Shown here: in pieces, positions 1-7,286 of the stretch
How the letters are laid out: every line of letters begins with the position of its first letter
Numbering within the stretch: position 1 is the first letter of the stretch
Virus record (IMG/VR): IMGVR_UViG_3300022227_000002
Span: 1 to 64,000 of that record
Direction: 5' to 3' (one strand)
Source of the DNA: a virus
Length of the DNA: 64,000 nt
The notes under the pieces: model-generated
What the model was told of the DNA's origin: nothing
Database searches by the model: none
The model's input: only the letters and a program-made list of their open reading frames with translations
Position numbers and translations under genes: made by a program

Positions 1-247
1 CTCTGTCTACTCTGACTCCAGCTTGATTAAGTGTTACACCTACACCATTTTCACCACTATTAACTTCTATAATATTATCTTTAACAGTTAGTTCATTTGA
101 TGTTACTTGAGTTTGAGTTCCTTCAACAATTAAATTTCCTGTTACTCTAGTATTACCTACACCAACTCCAGTGTCTAGTTTTATTTCTCCACCAGATTGA
201 ACTTTTACTTTATAATCACCATTTGGTACTGTAACAAATCTTGACAT
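1..247 (-). CDS. Tail-fibre-like structural protein, C-terminus beyond the window
   Basis: An open frame runs from an ATG at 247 (minus) off the left edge; only the first 82 or so residues are visible. The product begins MSRFVTVPNGDYKVKVQSGG and then carries a stretch with 'GNLIVEGTQTQVTSNELTVKDN', which is closely similar to a block in the fibre protein at 45835-48117 ('GNLTVSGTQTNISVTNLQVKDK'). That block recurs in beta-rich phage fibre or whisker proteins, so a virion fibre or fibre-associated role is inferred. It follows the two small paralogues at 258-635 and 717-1082 on the same strand, 10 bases downstream of the first. Its length and C-terminal domain cannot be judged. Confidence 0.6.
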   Translation of the reverse strand, partial: MSRFVTVPNGDYKVKVQSGGEIKLDTGVGVGNTRVTGNLIVEGTQTQVTSNELTVKDNIIEVNSGENGVGVTLNQAGVRVDR

Positions 248-257
248 TTATAAATCC

Positions 258-635
258 CTATACCGCAGTTAAAACCATTTGGCTAGAAGTTGAGTCATCT
301 GTAACTGACCACTTATAACGGACTCCAGAAAAGTCAATTGCGGTTTTATTAAACACTTTTCTAAGTCTAACTCCGTCACCAGCTCCGCCTATGTAACCTG
401 TTAAAGACATTTCATTATCATTTAAACTATTAATGTCTTTATCAACTAACCTACATACTCCTTCATTTCCGGAATCATCATTAGCATCATCTACCATAAA
501 TTTATTAGATCCACGCTGTCTTTTAATGATTCCAACTGCCGAAACTGCGTTTGTACCCACTTTCACAGTAACAACAAAATTGTTGTCTGAACCACTAACG
601 ATCCCAAAATGCTTCTTATTAACTGGTCTACCCAT
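258..635 (-). CDS. Small virion-associated protein candidate, paralogue of 717-1082
   Basis: 125 residues with an N-terminus (MGRPVNKKHFG) nearly the same as that of the neighbour at 717-1082 (MGRPINKRNFG). Both share a later IVRQR/IIKRQRGS-N-KF block and a C-terminal 'KYxxSD' strand region, so they are duplicated genes. I recognise the MGRP-N-K family as a recurrent small uncharacterised protein of marine T4-like phages but know of no demonstrated function. Position among late genes, a preceding late-type promoter (655-662) and small size suggest an abundant structural or decoration protein; this is inference. The sequence is soluble-looking, without signal peptide or membrane segment. Confidence 0.7.
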   Translation of the reverse strand: MGRPVNKKHFGIVSGSDNNFVVTVKVGTNAVSAVGIIKRQRGSNKFMVDDANDDSGNEGVCRLVDKDINSLNDNEMSLTGYIGGAGDGVRLRKVFNKTAIDFSGVRYKWSVTDDSTSSQMVLTAV

Positions 636-654
636 ATTCTTATTATATTATACT

Positions 655-662
655 TATTTATG
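655..662 (-). promoter_or_regulatory. Late promoter candidate CATAAATA
   Basis: The minus strand reads CATAAATA, one mismatch from the T4 late promoter TATAAATA recognised by gp55. It lies about 20 bases upstream of the ATG at 635 and directly downstream of a terminator (664-692), so the 258-635 gene would have its own transcript. Assigned by motif and position only. Confidence 0.5.
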
Positions 663-663
663 C

Positions 664-692
664 AAAAAGGGGAAGCGTGAAAACTTCCCCTT
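664..692 (-). terminator. Rho-independent terminator after 717-1082
   Basis: Perfect 9-bp stem AAGGGGAAG / CTTCCCCTT (67-75 paired with 84-92 of the 600s) with an 8-base loop, followed on the minus strand by a run of five T. It ends the gene at 717-1082, whose stop lies about 25 bases upstream. Confidence 0.85.
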
Positions 693-716
693 ACAATGCG
701 TTACTAGTTTATATTA

Positions 717-1082
717 TTAAATTACGTCTACAGTTCTAACTGCTGAAGTAGCCGCATTAGCGTCGCTTAACGTATATTTGAAATTAGCTGTTCCTTCTGT
801 TTGAACAGTTCTGTTACGAAGTTTTGTAACTTGCGTAGCAGTTCCACTATCGTCTTTAGCATTGATTATGAATTCACTCGCCGCTAAAGCACCTTGTGCC
901 TTATTAACTAGAGTCATTACTTCTTCTGCACCATTGGCATTAACAAGAAATTTTCTAGTTGATCTTTGTCTAACGATTGAACCAGCTGTTTGTGACTCCG
1001 CACCAGCGGCTTTTCTCCAAGATGTAACTTGAATATTGCCTGCACCAGTTCCGAAGTTTCTTTTGTTGATAGGTCTTCCCAT
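717..1082 (-). CDS. Small virion-associated protein candidate, paralogue of 258-635
   Basis: 121 residues beginning MGRPINKRNFG, with a basic N-terminal half (SWRKAAG, RQRSTRKF) and a C-terminal beta-like half. It is a paralogue of the adjacent 258-635 product. The start is supported by an AAAGGGAG ribosome site eight bases before the ATG. It is bracketed by a late-type promoter candidate (1160-1167) and a strong terminator (664-692), so it is probably expressed alone and abundantly, as expected for a decoration or other major virion protein. No function is established for the family as far as I know. Confidence 0.75.
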   Translation of the reverse strand: MGRPINKRNFGTGAGNIQVTSWRKAAGAESQTAGSIVRQRSTRKFLVNANGAEEVMTLVNKAQGALAASEFIINAKDDSGTATQVTKLRNRTVQTEGTANFKYTLSDANAATSAVRTVDVI

Positions 1083-1133
1083 TTTTTTTCTCCCTTTAAC
1101 GTTCTATGTTATACGCAGTTGTGTCTGCATAAG

Positions 1134-1152
1134 ACTAGACAAGGTGTCTAGT
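1134..1152. repeat. Perfect inverted repeat with triloop
   Basis: ACTAGACA-AGG-TGTCTAGT, an 8-bp perfect stem with a 3-base loop between the stop at 1163 and the start at 1082. There is no T-run on either side, so it is not an obvious terminator; it would lie in the 5' leader of the 717-1082 message and could stabilise it. Confidence 0.6.
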
Positions 1153-1159
1153 TCAATGG

Positions 1160-1167
1160 TATTTATC
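1160..1167 (-). promoter_or_regulatory. Late promoter candidate GATAAATA
   Basis: The minus strand reads GATAAATA, one mismatch from TATAAATA, 78 bases before the start of the 717-1082 gene. It overlaps the TAA stop of the upstream gene (GGA TAA ATA), so part of the match is dictated by the stop codon; hence moderate confidence. Confidence 0.4.
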
Positions 1168-1444
1168 CTTTTGAGAGGGAAGTCAAAAGCTCTATTTTAC
1201 TGAAATATTTTAAGGAATTAATTGCTTGTTGTAGTTTTAGATCAGCACGTTCTTGGTAAATTTGTCTTTTAGTTTGTCTTAACATTATTAATTCATCTAA
1301 TCTTTCATTTAATAATGCATCTACTGTTCGTTCTAATTTTTGAATATCTTTGATAAAAATGCCATGATTTTTCTTCCAAACATCTAGTCTACTTCTGTAT
1401 TCTAAATATTCATTATACAGTTCATTTGAAGTTATTTCTATCAT
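1163..1444 (-). CDS. Small coiled-coil protein of unknown function
   Basis: 93 residues, highly charged and almost entirely predicted helical by eye: heptad-like Leu/Ile spacing from about residue 12 to 85 (e.g. DIQKLERTVDALLNERLDEL). No cysteine, signal peptide or membrane segment. It sits 23 bases after the HemB-like gene on the same strand. I do not recognise a family. Size and helix content would suit a virion accessory or an assembly chaperone, but nothing in the sequence decides this. Confidence 0.65.
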   Translation of the reverse strand: MIEITSNELYNEYLEYRSRLDVWKKNHGIFIKDIQKLERTVDALLNERLDELIMLRQTKRQIYQERADLKLQQAINSLKYFSKIELLTSLSKG

Positions 1445-1467
1445 ACAAATATTTACAAGTAATAAAA

Positions 1468-2271
1468 TTATTCTAGCTTATTCACCAGGTTTCTAGCGCC
1501 ATATGTCACTAAAAAGGACGCATTGGCTCTTTTGTATATGGTTGCAATTTCTAATTGATGTTGAATAGTTGGTAGTCCTATATATTCATCTGATACTTGA
1601 AACAATCCAACTTGTTTATATGTTCCTGCTTTAACTAATCCAAATACATCCATACTGTGACTTGCAGGCTTTAATAATAATGCATCTGCACCATCGGCCA
1701 CATATTGATGTGATCGTGATGTCATACCCCATTCATTTTTAACATTTAATTGATAAGTTCTTTCACTAGAAGGTTTACTATCTGATACATCTCTAAATGT
1801 ACTATAAAATACACTTCTCCATTTTACATATGCCATTATTAATTTAGATGTTTCTACTTTAAGATTTTTAACTGTATTTTTTCCCATGTCACTTGGTGCT
1901 AAAACATCTGCTCCTGCAGATTCTAATTGTTTTCCTAAATTTACTAATAATTGTTCACTGGTATCTGGTTTATCTAATACGCAACAATGACCATCTGGTA
2001 GTGTTGAACATAAACATACATCTACACTTAATTGTATTTTTGGGAATTTTGTTTTAATTTTGTTTACAACTTCTGCTTGGAATTTCCAATCAGGTGTCCA
2101 AGTTTTTTTATTAGGTGTTATGAATAATAGAAAATCTTCTAGACCAGAGTCTATGTCTGTTTGAATTCTGTTGTTAATGTCTTTAAGACTATAACTTGAA
2201 TTGTCTGGGCCTAATCCAGCTTCATATGTTTCACCAGACTGGTTGACAAAGATTGGCTGGAGTAAGTCCAT
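1468..2271 (-). CDS. hemB: Porphobilinogen synthase (delta-aminolevulinate dehydratase) homologue
   Basis: 267 residues. HemB condenses two 5-aminolevulinate molecules to porphobilinogen, the second committed step of haem/chlorophyll synthesis. The family's key motifs are all visible: the metal-binding DVCLC-x7-C motif (Cys86, Cys88, Cys96, with canonical spacing), AGADVLAPSDM (119-129), the first active-site lysine in AYVKWRSVFYSTFRD (Lys150), the Schiff-base lysine in GADALLLKPA (Lys201), and FQVSDEY (224-230). The C-terminus (ASFLVTYGAR) matches the end of the barrel. It is shorter than typical HemB (about 320-330): the N-terminal arm, which builds the octamer in cellular enzymes, is mostly missing, and there are internal deletions. 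The gene lies among late minus-strand genes, seven bases after the lipoprotein gene, with codon and base composition like its neighbours. Activity is inferred from the retained residues. Confidence 0.88.
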   Translation of the reverse strand: MDLLQPIFVNQSGETYEAGLGPDNSSYSLKDINNRIQTDIDSGLEDFLLFITPNKKTWTPDWKFQAEVVNKIKTKFPKIQLSVDVCLCSTLPDGHCCVLDKPDTSEQLLVNLGKQLESAGADVLAPSDMGKNTVKNLKVETSKLIMAYVKWRSVFYSTFRDVSDSKPSSERTYQLNVKNEWGMTSRSHQYVADGADALLLKPASHSMDVFGLVKAGTYKQVGLFQVSDEYIGLPTIQHQLEIATIYKRANASFLVTYGARNLVNKLE

Positions 2272-2277
2272 TTATGT

Positions 2278-2469
2278 TTATTCTGCGATTTGATCGCACA
2301 TTTCTTTTGTTGCTTTGTTTCCAGCTTCTTTGTCATAAACCCAAAGGTAAGAATATACAATTTGGTCACCTTTTTGCATACATCTTTTACCTAAATCTAA
2401 TGCAGGATTTTTTACTGAACAAGCTGTTAATACTAACAACGAAAGAAAAAATATAGCTATTGTTTTCAT
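2278..2469 (-). CDS. Small lipoprotein
   Basis: 63 residues. N-terminal Met-Lys, a hydrophobic core (IAIFFLSLLVL) and the lipobox LTAC make a clear signal-peptidase II signal, with lipidation expected on Cys17. The mature part is about 46 residues with two further cysteines (Cys30, Cys58) that could form a disulphide in the periplasm. Small phage lipoproteins act as outer spanins or as superinfection-exclusion factors; no partner inner-membrane spanin overlaps this gene, so neither role is shown. It precedes the HemB gene by seven bases and probably shares its transcript. Confidence 0.75.
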   Translation of the reverse strand: MKTIAIFFLSLLVLTACSVKNPALDLGKRCMQKGDQIVYSYLWVYDKEAGNKATKEMCDQIAE

Positions 2470-2511
2470 ACTAACATTATAGCGTATTTTGGTAAAAAGT
2501 CAAGTTTTGAT

Positions 2512-2613
2512 TTACCAAAAAGTAAACCCTAATATGCTAGATAATATGTTGGTGAATAGTACGATTAAAGATATTTGAATTCCAAGTTTTGATAAAATGA
2601 ATAGTGTAATCAT
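2512..2613 (-). CDS. Possible 33-residue membrane peptide
   Basis: A short frame from an ATG at 2613 encodes about 33 mostly hydrophobic residues (MITLFILSKLGIQ... ending GFTFW), compatible with one membrane span. There is no clear ribosome-binding site, and the A/T-rich DNA makes chance hydrophobic frames common. It lies between the hairpin at 2628-2656 and the lipoprotein gene. Listed as a weak candidate only. Confidence 0.25.
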   Translation of the reverse strand: MITLFILSKLGIQISLIVLFTNILSSILGFTFW

Positions 2614-2627
2614 AGTTATAGTTATTG

Positions 2628-2656
2628 CTTAGGTGGCACCATAAGTACCACCCAAG
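2628..2656 (-). repeat. Stable hairpin downstream of 2683-2916
   Basis: The minus strand reads CTTGGGTGG-TAC-TTATG-GTG-CCACCTAAG: a 12-bp stem with G-T wobbles and a 5-base loop. No T-run follows, so it may be a message-stabilising or processing structure rather than a terminator for the gene at 2683-2916. Confidence 0.55.
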
Positions 2657-2682
2657 ATTAGGTTAAGTTATCTAAATCTATA

Positions 2683-2916
2683 TTATTTTCTATTGAAGAT
2701 ATGATATAGTATCCAAACCGCTACTAAACCTAGTAATCCTTGATCACTAAATCCAGAGAGTACGCCCTGTACATTTCCTATCACAGAAACATTTGGCCAG
2801 AACGGAATACCTTGACCGTTGAAAAGAATTTCTAAAACGATTCCTAATGCGATGAAAGATACACCAACATCAGCAATTCCTTTTGCCCATCCTTTAACTT
2901 TTTGTAAAATATCCAT
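2683..2916 (-). CDS. Small membrane protein, two hydrophobic segments
   Basis: 77 residues: a short amphipathic N-terminus, a first hydrophobic segment (about 17-33, VGVSFIALGIVLEILF), a glycine/asparagine-rich linker, and a second segment (about 59-73, GLLGLVAVWILYHIF) ending in a basic tail. It has a strong ribosome site (AAAGGAGGT) and a CTAAATA-type late promoter 57 bases upstream. A holin would fit the size and late position, but small two-span proteins in phages are varied, and no lysis gene is adjacent. Function unknown. Confidence 0.65.
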   Translation of the reverse strand: MDILQKVKGWAKGIADVGVSFIALGIVLEILFNGQGIPFWPNVSVIGNVQGVLSGFSDQGLLGLVAVWILYHIFNRK

Positions 2917-2972
2917 TGTGGACCTCCTTTACAAATTTAAATTACATTCCTCTAAACTTGGGAACGTGACAT

Positions 2973-2979
2973 TATTTAG
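2973..2979 (-). promoter_or_regulatory. Late promoter candidate CTAAATA
   Basis: CTAAATA on the minus strand, 57 bases before the start at 2916 and downstream of the gp23 terminator (3090-3117). The same heptamer occurs upstream of gp48 at 18711-18717, which supports it as this phage's late motif. Confidence 0.5.
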
Positions 2980-3089
2980 GTAAAGGTATTCTGAAAGATA
3001 AAACTACACATTTTTGACAGACATCAAAAATACTGGTTTAATTTATTAAGTGTGTAGATATTAAAGGTTGTAAGGTAGTTTAATCGTGA

Positions 3090-3117
3090 AAAAAGGCGAC
3101 CCGAAAGCCGCCTTTTC
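3090..3117 (-). terminator. Rho-independent terminator after gp23
   Basis: Minus strand AAAAGGCG...CGCCTTTTTT: an 8-bp perfect stem extended by G-T and C-G pairs around a TTTCGG loop, with a T-run. It lies 23 bases after the gp23 stop and is the natural end of the head-gene transcript. Confidence 0.85.
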
Positions 3118-3139
3118 TCGTATTTTGTTCTACTCGCGA

Positions 3140-4312
3140 TTACGCAAAAGTTACGTTCGCAACAGAGATCTCTCCCAAGTAGTCAGCCGCATTACCTAAA
3201 GATGATGCAGTGTTTGACAATTCTACGTAGCCGTATCTAGTCATAAAAGATACAACTGGTTCGAAAGTACCTGGATCAAGAACAACACCACTTGACATTA
3301 ACGGTATGTATGGGCAGTAGAATGCCGCCGCGTCTGCTTCAGACGAGCCTTTATATCCTACTAATACAGCCGTTCCGTCAGCCGCGTATGTGTCAGCGTA
3401 CACTTTCATTGAACCATTTAAAGTACCAACCATTTTTTGGTTAGTAGGTGCTTCGAAAGTTCCTTCAGTTGTTCTTGCGAACGCTGAAGTTGTTGCTGAT
3501 TGAAGAACTGTTAAAGCGTGAGGGCTTACTACAGTCCAGTTACCAGCACCACGTCTTGTACGTTGAGCTATCTTGTTTGCTACTCTGTTAATCATTACAG
3601 CCAAAGCCGCGTGTTCATCACCAACGAATGTAGCAGTTCCTGATACCGCCGCTTGGTCATATGCTTCTTCTGTAGGTGCTAGAGATCTTAAAGAATTAAT
3701 TACTTCTTGATCAATTTCAGCAGTAATTTCTTGGGCTAATGCCGCCATAATTTCTGCTTCTACGTCTACACCTTGCTGTGCTTGAGCATCTTGAGCAGAT
3801 TCAAAAGTCCATCTAGCTGATAATTTTCTAGTTTTGGCTTCTACAACCTGTTTCAAGATTTGAATTGATAGTCTGTTACCACCAGTGCCTTCTAAGCCGG
3901 CTGTTCCGCCACCTTTTCCAACTGTTTTGTCTCCAGAATAGGCTTGACCTATTTTGAATGGTGATAATGCCTCTTCGCCTGCAGTTACATCATTATCTGT
4001 ATTTGTGGCGTCGTTGGCATCAGCATATCTAACTCTTAGTGTGTGGATTTGACCAACTGGGCCAGTCATCGGTTGAACTCCAACCAATTCGTTAGCTATT
4101 ACAGTCGGCATAACCCGTCTAATCACCGGTAGGATCACTCTGTTTAAAGTAGCCACGTTACCAGCCGAAGTTGCTCCAGCTGTTGCCGCCTCTGCCAAAT
4201 ACTTTCTAGTATTTTCGAGAGTTGCTTCCATTACAGACTTCTTATTGCCTGCTAGGCCTTCAAGTAACGCACTCTTTGTATCCTGCCAGCGTGTTTCTGT
4301 TAGTTCTGACAT
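3140..4312 (-). CDS. 23: Major capsid protein, T4 gp23 type
   Basis: 390 residues forming the icosahedral shell. Recognised from the N-terminal region, the VQPMTGPVGQIHTLRVRYAD block (about 79-98) typical of gp23, and the genome order gp22-gp23. T4 gp21 cuts after Leu/Ile-x-Glu; here residues 39-41 are LAE followed by AATAGAT, the likely maturation site, so the mature protein would be about 349 residues. It is clearly shorter than T4 gp23 (521) because the insertion regions are reduced. The start has an AAAGGAG ribosome site. A strong terminator follows, and scaffold gp22 lies 17 bases upstream. Confidence 0.95.
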   Translation of the reverse strand: MSELTETRWQDTKSALLEGLAGNKKSVMEATLENTRKYLAEAATAGATSAGNVATLNRVILPVIRRVMPTVIANELVGVQPMTGPVGQIHTLRVRYADANDATNTDNDVTAGEEALSPFKIGQAYSGDKTVGKGGGTAGLEGTGGNRLSIQILKQVVEAKTRKLSARWTFESAQDAQAQQGVDVEAEIMAALAQEITAEIDQEVINSLRSLAPTEEAYDQAAVSGTATFVGDEHAALAVMINRVANKIAQRTRRGAGNWTVVSPHALTVLQSATTSAFARTTEGTFEAPTNQKMVGTLNGSMKVYADTYAADGTAVLVGYKGSSEADAAAFYCPYIPLMSSGVVLDPGTFEPVVSFMTRYGYVELSNTASSLGNAADYLGEISVANVTFA

Positions 4313-4329
4313 TGTGTTTTTCTCCTTTT

Positions 4330-5421
4330 TTAGATTCCTGCGAGTCTTTTTATATCTACAATATTTCTATTGAATTGACTCACATTACCAATGTTATTTT
4401 CAATTTTATCGCCTGTTATTTCTGTGCCTGTACTTGAGCTTGCCTTTTTCGCTGGCGTCCTACCGTTTATTACAGCGGGCATATATTTGTCAAATTGCTT
4501 ACGCAATTTTCCAGTTTCTACGCTCTCCAGTAAATTCGTCATTATTTCTTTTTGTTCTGTGTTTAATGGAGTAATTAACTCATTAACTACAGATTCTCTT
4601 TCAGCTTTGTTTTTAAGACCATCGATTTCTGATTGTTTAGACTCGACTATCTTTTCTTTCTCATCAGCTGATTTCTTCGCGTCTTCTAATTGTTGTTTAG
4701 TTAAATCAACAACTTTTAAAAGTTTAGACGTTTCAGATTTGCTATTCAAGAATGAATTAGTATATTCTTGTGCATAAACCTCAAACAATCTACGACCAAA
4801 GTCGTTTTTACGTGATGCATCAATATCGTCTTTTAATTGGCTTATTTCTTTTTTCAAGTGTTTACCAACTACTTCAGATACTTTTTCAGCACCTTTTTTA
4901 ATAAAGTTTTGTCTTACTTTTTCAAAATGTGCCTTTGCTTCACGAATTAGACGTACTTTTGTTTCAGCAACGTCTTTCTTATCTTCGTGGAATTCCGCGA
5001 TTTCTTTAGATAAAGCGTCAACCACAAATTCCTCAAGTTTAGCAAAATTAGTTGCCATAACTTTTTGGTCTTCGTGTAATTCAGCAATTTCAGATTTAAG
5101 TTGTTCAAAAACAAATTTTTTCAAATTATCTGAATGTTCTTTCATATGAACCGCATACTTGGCTTTTTGCTCTGCAAGTTGTTTACGGTCATCGGCGAAC
5201 TCTGCGATCTCTTGTTCAAGTTTTTCTTGAACCATGGCATTTACAGCATCAGTTAATGTTGCTTTATCGTGCTCATACTTCTTTGCAAACTCTTCTCTAA
5301 GTTCCGCAGTAACTTCAAGACGGTTTTCACCAATCTTTTTGTTCCATGCTGACTCTATTTCCGCTCTGATCTCTTTCGAAATTGCGTCGTTCTCAAAAAG
5401 TGATTTCAGTGCATCTAACAT
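4330..5421 (-). CDS. 22: Prohead scaffold protein, gp22 type
   Basis: 363 residues, extremely charged and almost wholly helical, with long coiled-coil stretches (roughly residues 40-290) and a less structured C-terminus. Its place between protease gp21 and capsid gp23 is the T4 order and identifies it as the internal scaffold core, assembled first and then digested by gp21. It is longer than T4 gp22 (269). Repeating EIAEFxxDxK units near residues 73, 112 and 140 suggest the rod grew by internal duplication. The start has an AAGGAG site. Confidence 0.9.
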   Translation of the reverse strand: MLDALKSLFENDAISKEIRAEIESAWNKKIGENRLEVTAELREEFAKKYEHDKATLTDAVNAMVQEKLEQEIAEFADDRKQLAEQKAKYAVHMKEHSDNLKKFVFEQLKSEIAELHEDQKVMATNFAKLEEFVVDALSKEIAEFHEDKKDVAETKVRLIREAKAHFEKVRQNFIKKGAEKVSEVVGKHLKKEISQLKDDIDASRKNDFGRRLFEVYAQEYTNSFLNSKSETSKLLKVVDLTKQQLEDAKKSADEKEKIVESKQSEIDGLKNKAERESVVNELITPLNTEQKEIMTNLLESVETGKLRKQFDKYMPAVINGRTPAKKASSSTGTEITGDKIENNIGNVSQFNRNIVDIKRLAGI

Positions 5422-5438
5422 TATGTTTTCTCCTTATG

Positions 5439-6071
5439 TTATTGGAGTTTGTTAATTATATTAATTAACGAATCCTTTAAATAATTTTCTGCCTGTCCTT
5501 CTTTTGCCATGTTTAAAGCCTTATATCCACCTCTTTGGTTTAACAAGTGTTCATAAATGGGAGTTGGATAAGCCCCCGGAGCACTTGGTTGAGCTACGAT
5601 ATCAACGGTAATTATTTCAAAATCTTTAACTTCACCTGAACCATAAGGTCCCATGCCGTCTTCATGAACATTACCACTACCACGCGATGAGACTCCTAAT
5701 TTAACTCCGCTGTTAAGCATTGTTTCTACTAGTTTTCCCATCGGCGTTGGTAATACTTTTAGTTTTCCGTAACCATTAGGTCCGTCCATCCACATACTTG
5801 ATAACATATGGGACACACGGTCCAAATTTATTGTAAGACCTTCAGGATGATCAACTTCACCTAGAACTGAATATCCGCCTTCAATTTGATCGTTGAGTGT
5901 ACTGACAGCCCGTTGGATTTCACTAACAGGATATACCCGTTGGTTAGCGTTTTTAACGCCACCTTGGATACAAATGCCCTTCATATATAAGGACTTCCCG
6001 CTCTTTTCATCTTTGGACTCAACGACAATTTTTGCTTGGTCGAAGGTCAGTGTCTCACGTAAAGATATCAT
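5439..6071 (-). CDS. 21: Prohead maturation protease, gp21 type
   Basis: 210 residues. Gp21 is a serine protease of the herpesvirus-assemblin/HK97-protease fold that processes scaffold and capsid. The GEVDHPEG motif (His75) and the LGVSSRGSG motif (Ser128/Ser129) are the catalytic His and Ser regions. It is near the T4 length (212). It lies between the gp67-like gene and gp22, as in T4. The C-terminal third, after the protease core, is short and would be the self-cleaved tail. Confidence 0.93.
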   Translation of the reverse strand: MISLRETLTFDQAKIVVESKDEKSGKSLYMKGICIQGGVKNANQRVYPVSEIQRAVSTLNDQIEGGYSVLGEVDHPEGLTINLDRVSHMLSSMWMDGPNGYGKLKVLPTPMGKLVETMLNSGVKLGVSSRGSGNVHEDGMGPYGSGEVKDFEIITVDIVAQPSAPGAYPTPIYEHLLNQRGGYKALNMAKEGQAENYLKDSLINIINKLQ

Positions 6072-6098
6072 CTATACTATGTCCTACTTTTCTTATTA

Positions 6099-7181
6099 TT
6101 AACTGCCAATAGCTGATTTCTTAGCAGAACCATCAGTTCCGTCAGCTTTGTTAGCCTTTGCTGGTTTTAATTTAGAACCATCTTTTGAGCCAGGTGTGTT
6201 GATGTTTCCACCAGATAGATCTCCTGCTTTAGGAGCCTTTCCACCTTTTTCTTCAGAAGTAGAAGTACTTACTGCTGGCGCTGATGCTGTTGCACCTTTA
6301 CCACCGTCAGCATTAACTGGAGATTTGCTATTATCAGTACCATCTGTATTAGATGCTGTTACTTTATTAACATATTCTCTCATTTGCTCTCTAGGTGATT
6401 GAGTTGCTGTAGCTTTTGCTTCAACTGTTTTACTTTCAACTTTTGGTTGCTCTATTTCCTGCTCTTTTCCAGCAAGTTCGGAAGTAGCTTCTGCTTCTCC
6501 CTCTGCATCATCGTCGCCTTCTGCGTCATCACCAGCTTCGTCGTCTGCTGGAGCTTCTGCATCGCCACCATCTGACATCATTGCGTCAAATTCAGCTTTA
6601 AGTTCGTCGATTGCATCTTCTAAGTCAACTACACGATCTTCAAGGTCTTCACCATCTGAAGGCGCTTCGTCGCCATTATCTTTGTCACCGTCTACTTCAA
6701 TATCACCGACCATGTCGTCTGTTGCGTCACCGCCAATACCTATTTCTGAAGTTGGTGTTGTTGCTACTTCTGGAGCCGGTTGTTCAACTGGCTGTATGTC
6801 AACAAGTGTTTCTTTAGTTACTTCGTCTTTTTTATCATCTTCTTTAGCAACTTCTTCAACTTTTTCTTCCTTGTCGTCTTCTTTTGTAGCTTCTTTTGTA
6901 TCTTCATCAGCTTCTGCTTTGTCATCTTCTTTTTTATCTTCAGATGTTACAGCTTCAGCTGTTTTTACGTCCTTACTAGCCTCTGGAGTTTCGATTTCTT
7001 TAATATCATCTTCCAATAGGTCTTCGTAAATGCTTCTTGATTTTTCTACCACTATCTCGTGGAATAGATCATCCGCGCCTGCTCTGTCATCAGCAACTAG
7101 TTTTTCAAGCATTTGCTCAAATTTACTAGGGGCTTCCACAGATTCAGCTTTTACAGATGTGTTTTCTTTTTTATCTGACAT
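6099..7181 (-). CDS. Acidic prohead core protein, gp67-like, enlarged
   Basis: 360 residues. The first 60 or so (a helix with KLVADDRAGADDLFHEIVVE and EDLLEDDI) resemble the N-terminus of T4 prohead core protein gp67, which likewise is followed by a very acidic tail. Here the tail is huge: alternating Asp/Glu/Lys runs (about 60-150), an Asp/Gly/Glu segment (155-245), then a Ser/Gly/Lys-rich end. It lies in the T4 position between gp20 and gp21. T4 gp67 is only 80 residues, so this is a greatly extended version, probably cut into internal peptides by gp21. Start supported by an AGGAG site. Confidence 0.65.
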   Translation of the reverse strand: MSDKKENTSVKAESVEAPSKFEQMLEKLVADDRAGADDLFHEIVVEKSRSIYEDLLEDDIKEIETPEASKDVKTAEAVTSEDKKEDDKAEADEDTKEATKEDDKEEKVEEVAKEDDKKDEVTKETLVDIQPVEQPAPEVATTPTSEIGIGGDATDDMVGDIEVDGDKDNGDEAPSDGEDLEDRVVDLEDAIDELKAEFDAMMSDGGDAEAPADDEAGDDAEGDDDAEGEAEATSELAGKEQEIEQPKVESKTVEAKATATQSPREQMREYVNKVTASNTDGTDNSKSPVNADGGKGATASAPAVSTSTSEEKGGKAPKAGDLSGGNINTPGSKDGSKLKPAKANKADGTDGSAKKSAIGS

Positions 7182-7286
7182 TTTTATCTCCTGTTATGTG
7201 TATTCTAGACTGTCCGTCAATTTATTTACACAAAATCGTTATTTTTTAGTCGAAATAGGCCCAACAGGACCTTTTTTGAACAAATT

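Noticed and set aside
1134-1152. A transcription terminator at the ACTAGACA inverted repeat
   Set aside because: No T-run on either strand.
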